Below are positions 62,674 through 64,000 of a stretch of DNA of 64,000 bases, piece after piece (positions within the stretch are counted from its first letter, which is position 1; each line of letters opens with the position of its first letter). Source of the DNA: Siderastrea radians (Eukaryota; Cnidaria; Anthozoa; Scleractinia; Rhizangiidae). Both the position numbers and the translations under genes were made by a program. The DNA lies in contig OZ024897.1 of assembly GCA_964017195.1 (NCBI GenBank), positions 36,799,536 to 36,863,535 of the forward strand, in the 5' to 3' direction. The notes under the pieces are model-generated. The model saw nothing but the letters and a program-made list of their open reading frames with translations, searched no databases and was not told the DNA's origin.

Positions 62674-64000
62674 CAAGAAATCTGTGTATTTCTCAAGTGC
62701 AAATTGCAATTTTAGAAAAAGCGATATTTCTAAGTGTCAGACTAGGCGAGAAGCACACTGATAGCTTAGTTTCAAACCGCGCGAGGGAAGGAAAGGAGAA
62801 TGTCGAAGACATGGATCCGCCCCCCCCACGACTGAGGTTGATTTCAAGGGGTGAGCAGACAGAGATCATGTCGACTTTCTTTTCCTTTATCTTTAACTTT
62901 TTCTTTCTTTCTTTCTTCCTCTTTTTTGTTTACTACAAAAAAGATTTAAAAAAGACAAATAATTGACAAATTGTGGCAGGAAACAATTAAGGTATCATGG
63001 TACCCCAAAATTGACCATGTTTTCGAAAAAATACACTTCTGTCATTTTCAGATAGATATTATTTAAACCTCTCTTTTACAAAAAGTTTCAGAAAAAAAGA
63101 TTATTTCTACGCAAAGTTATGGACGAAAAAAGATTTGTGGCATTAATTTTCTCTAATCATGTGTTGACAGTCATCTGTCAACAACGCTGAAAATAGCATG
63201 TGACATAACAGGGCCCCGATGTTTTGACACGCGATCGATTGCATAGCAGCTCCCGCTTATTTCGAGAGTGTCTACAAAGTGGCTTCGATCATATCTGTGA
63301 AAGAGAGAGACAGAAAAGATCGAGCGTTCAGGAATTACTTGCGCTTCCTGACCCCTCGCTTGTCAGTGTGATAAGCTTCGACTGCCAGCTCGCTTTTCCT
63401 AACGCGAACGGCGAAAAACAATCCACCCATTCAAATTCCATAACATTTCTACAAAGCCAGAGGTATCAAAGAATCAACTTGGCGCAAAAGACGGCATGTC
63501 CAGGAAAGTACGGAACTTGTCTCCAGTAATAAAGAAGTTTATTTTTTTCCCAATTGCTCGCATTTCTGACAGGATGTTCTCTCTTAGATCTTCAGCCGAA
63601 CACGTGGCGGCTTCTTCGCAGATTTCAATGTGCTTTCCTTTCGCCTTTCCTTTCGTCTGTCAGGTCCCGGCAGCTTGGGTAGTCTTACCCAGCTCAAATG
63701 ATGATGCCTTCGGCATTTTACAGCCGACGTGATATTATGAGTTTAAAATTTCCGTTTATTGCGTTTGAAGACCCTTTGAACGGCACTCGTACTCAACGAA
63801 AGTCGCTTTCCAACATAAAAACACGCAGAATTTGACACCATCCTTGTCGGCATGTTTGTGCTATTGTTGTAAGGCGGAAGTTGAGCCTCCCCTCTTTCAA
63901 CCGCAGGTAATTATCCTGACACCTAGTAGGTGTTTTAATCTCCTAAGACCGGAAAAAGTTTCCAAATCATATTTTGGCTTTTTTCTCGAAACTAACTTTT
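60276..64000. other. Non-coding host DNA with repeats
   Basis: Contents: 60430-60720 repeat with (T/C)CCACTGGATAAGAGTTATC-type motifs; 60800-60925 duplicate of 25540-25690; 61100-61190 probable LINE 3' end with an (AATAC)n run on the plus strand; 61660-61760 GC-rich patch resembling 23.7 kb; (GAAA)n at 62640-62680. No gene is supported in 61.8-64.0 kb. Confidence 0.45.
62640..62680. repeat. (GAAA)n microsatellite
   Basis: About nine AAAG-type units read directly. Confidence 0.85.

Noticed and set aside
1..64000. CRISPR arrays or bacterial contamination
   Set aside because: No regular spacer-repeat arrays; polyA signals, splice-like exons and animal transposons fit a eukaryotic chromosome.

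Overview
This window looks like nuclear DNA of a marine invertebrate animal, most likely a cnidarian such as a coral or anemone. That placement is inference from the repeat content and style, not from a recognised single-copy gene. The flanks are AT-rich and gene-poor. They are full of decayed cut-and-paste DNA transposons (pogo/Tigger-like, hAT-like with a Ulp1 protease, Harbinger derivatives, TTAA-flanked MITEs, a Crypton-type fragment). They also hold exon-like pieces of an unrecognised minus-strand gene present in two copies.

The centre, 34256-60096, is a complete 25.8 kb Maverick/Polinton (adintovirus-like endogenous viral element). It has 295-bp terminal inverted repeats that differ at about five positions. 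It is flanked by a perfect 6-bp target duplication AATATG (34250-34255 and 60097-60102). It carries the full virus-like set: protein-primed family B DNA polymerase, chromodomain DDE integrase, major capsid protein, adenain-type protease, FtsK/HerA-type packaging ATPase, three paralogous SFYVTL proteins, a phospholipase A2 domain protein and a row of small basic proteins with adenain-type cleavage motifs. Its accessory genes are less usual: a SLOG-fold protein, a two-transmembrane SLATT-like protein, tandem RING-like proteins, a double GRF-type zinc-finger protein, an acidic repeat protein, and a Pol III-type tRNA-like gene with A box, B box and T-run terminator.

Inside the Polinton sits a second complete transposon, a 3.3 kb PIF/Harbinger element (43993-47308) with its transposase and Myb/SANT-like gene both open. 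It interrupts the C-terminal codons of a small basic virion-type gene, so three levels of nesting are preserved: host, Polinton, Harbinger.

Layout: 1-9188 hAT-like remnant, then a TA-flanked pogo-like element broken by a second 4.5 kb element; 9288-13718 hAT-like element with Ulp1; 13.9-25.7 kb MITEs, repeats and copy A of the duplicated gene; 25.9-34.2 kb copy B exons, a large inverted repeat with a Crypton-type insertion, a TTAA MITE; 34256-60096 Polinton; 60.1-64 kb 5' exon of copy B and repeats.

Within the Polinton, structural and packaging genes run rightward (39.9-53.5 kb) with almost no spacing. Early or accessory genes are arranged as divergent pairs around promoter modules at 36.6-36.9, 38.5-38.7 and 54.95-55.18 kb. 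The Polinton inserted 14 bp inside an intron of copy B. In copy A a 284-bp MITE sits at exactly the same place.
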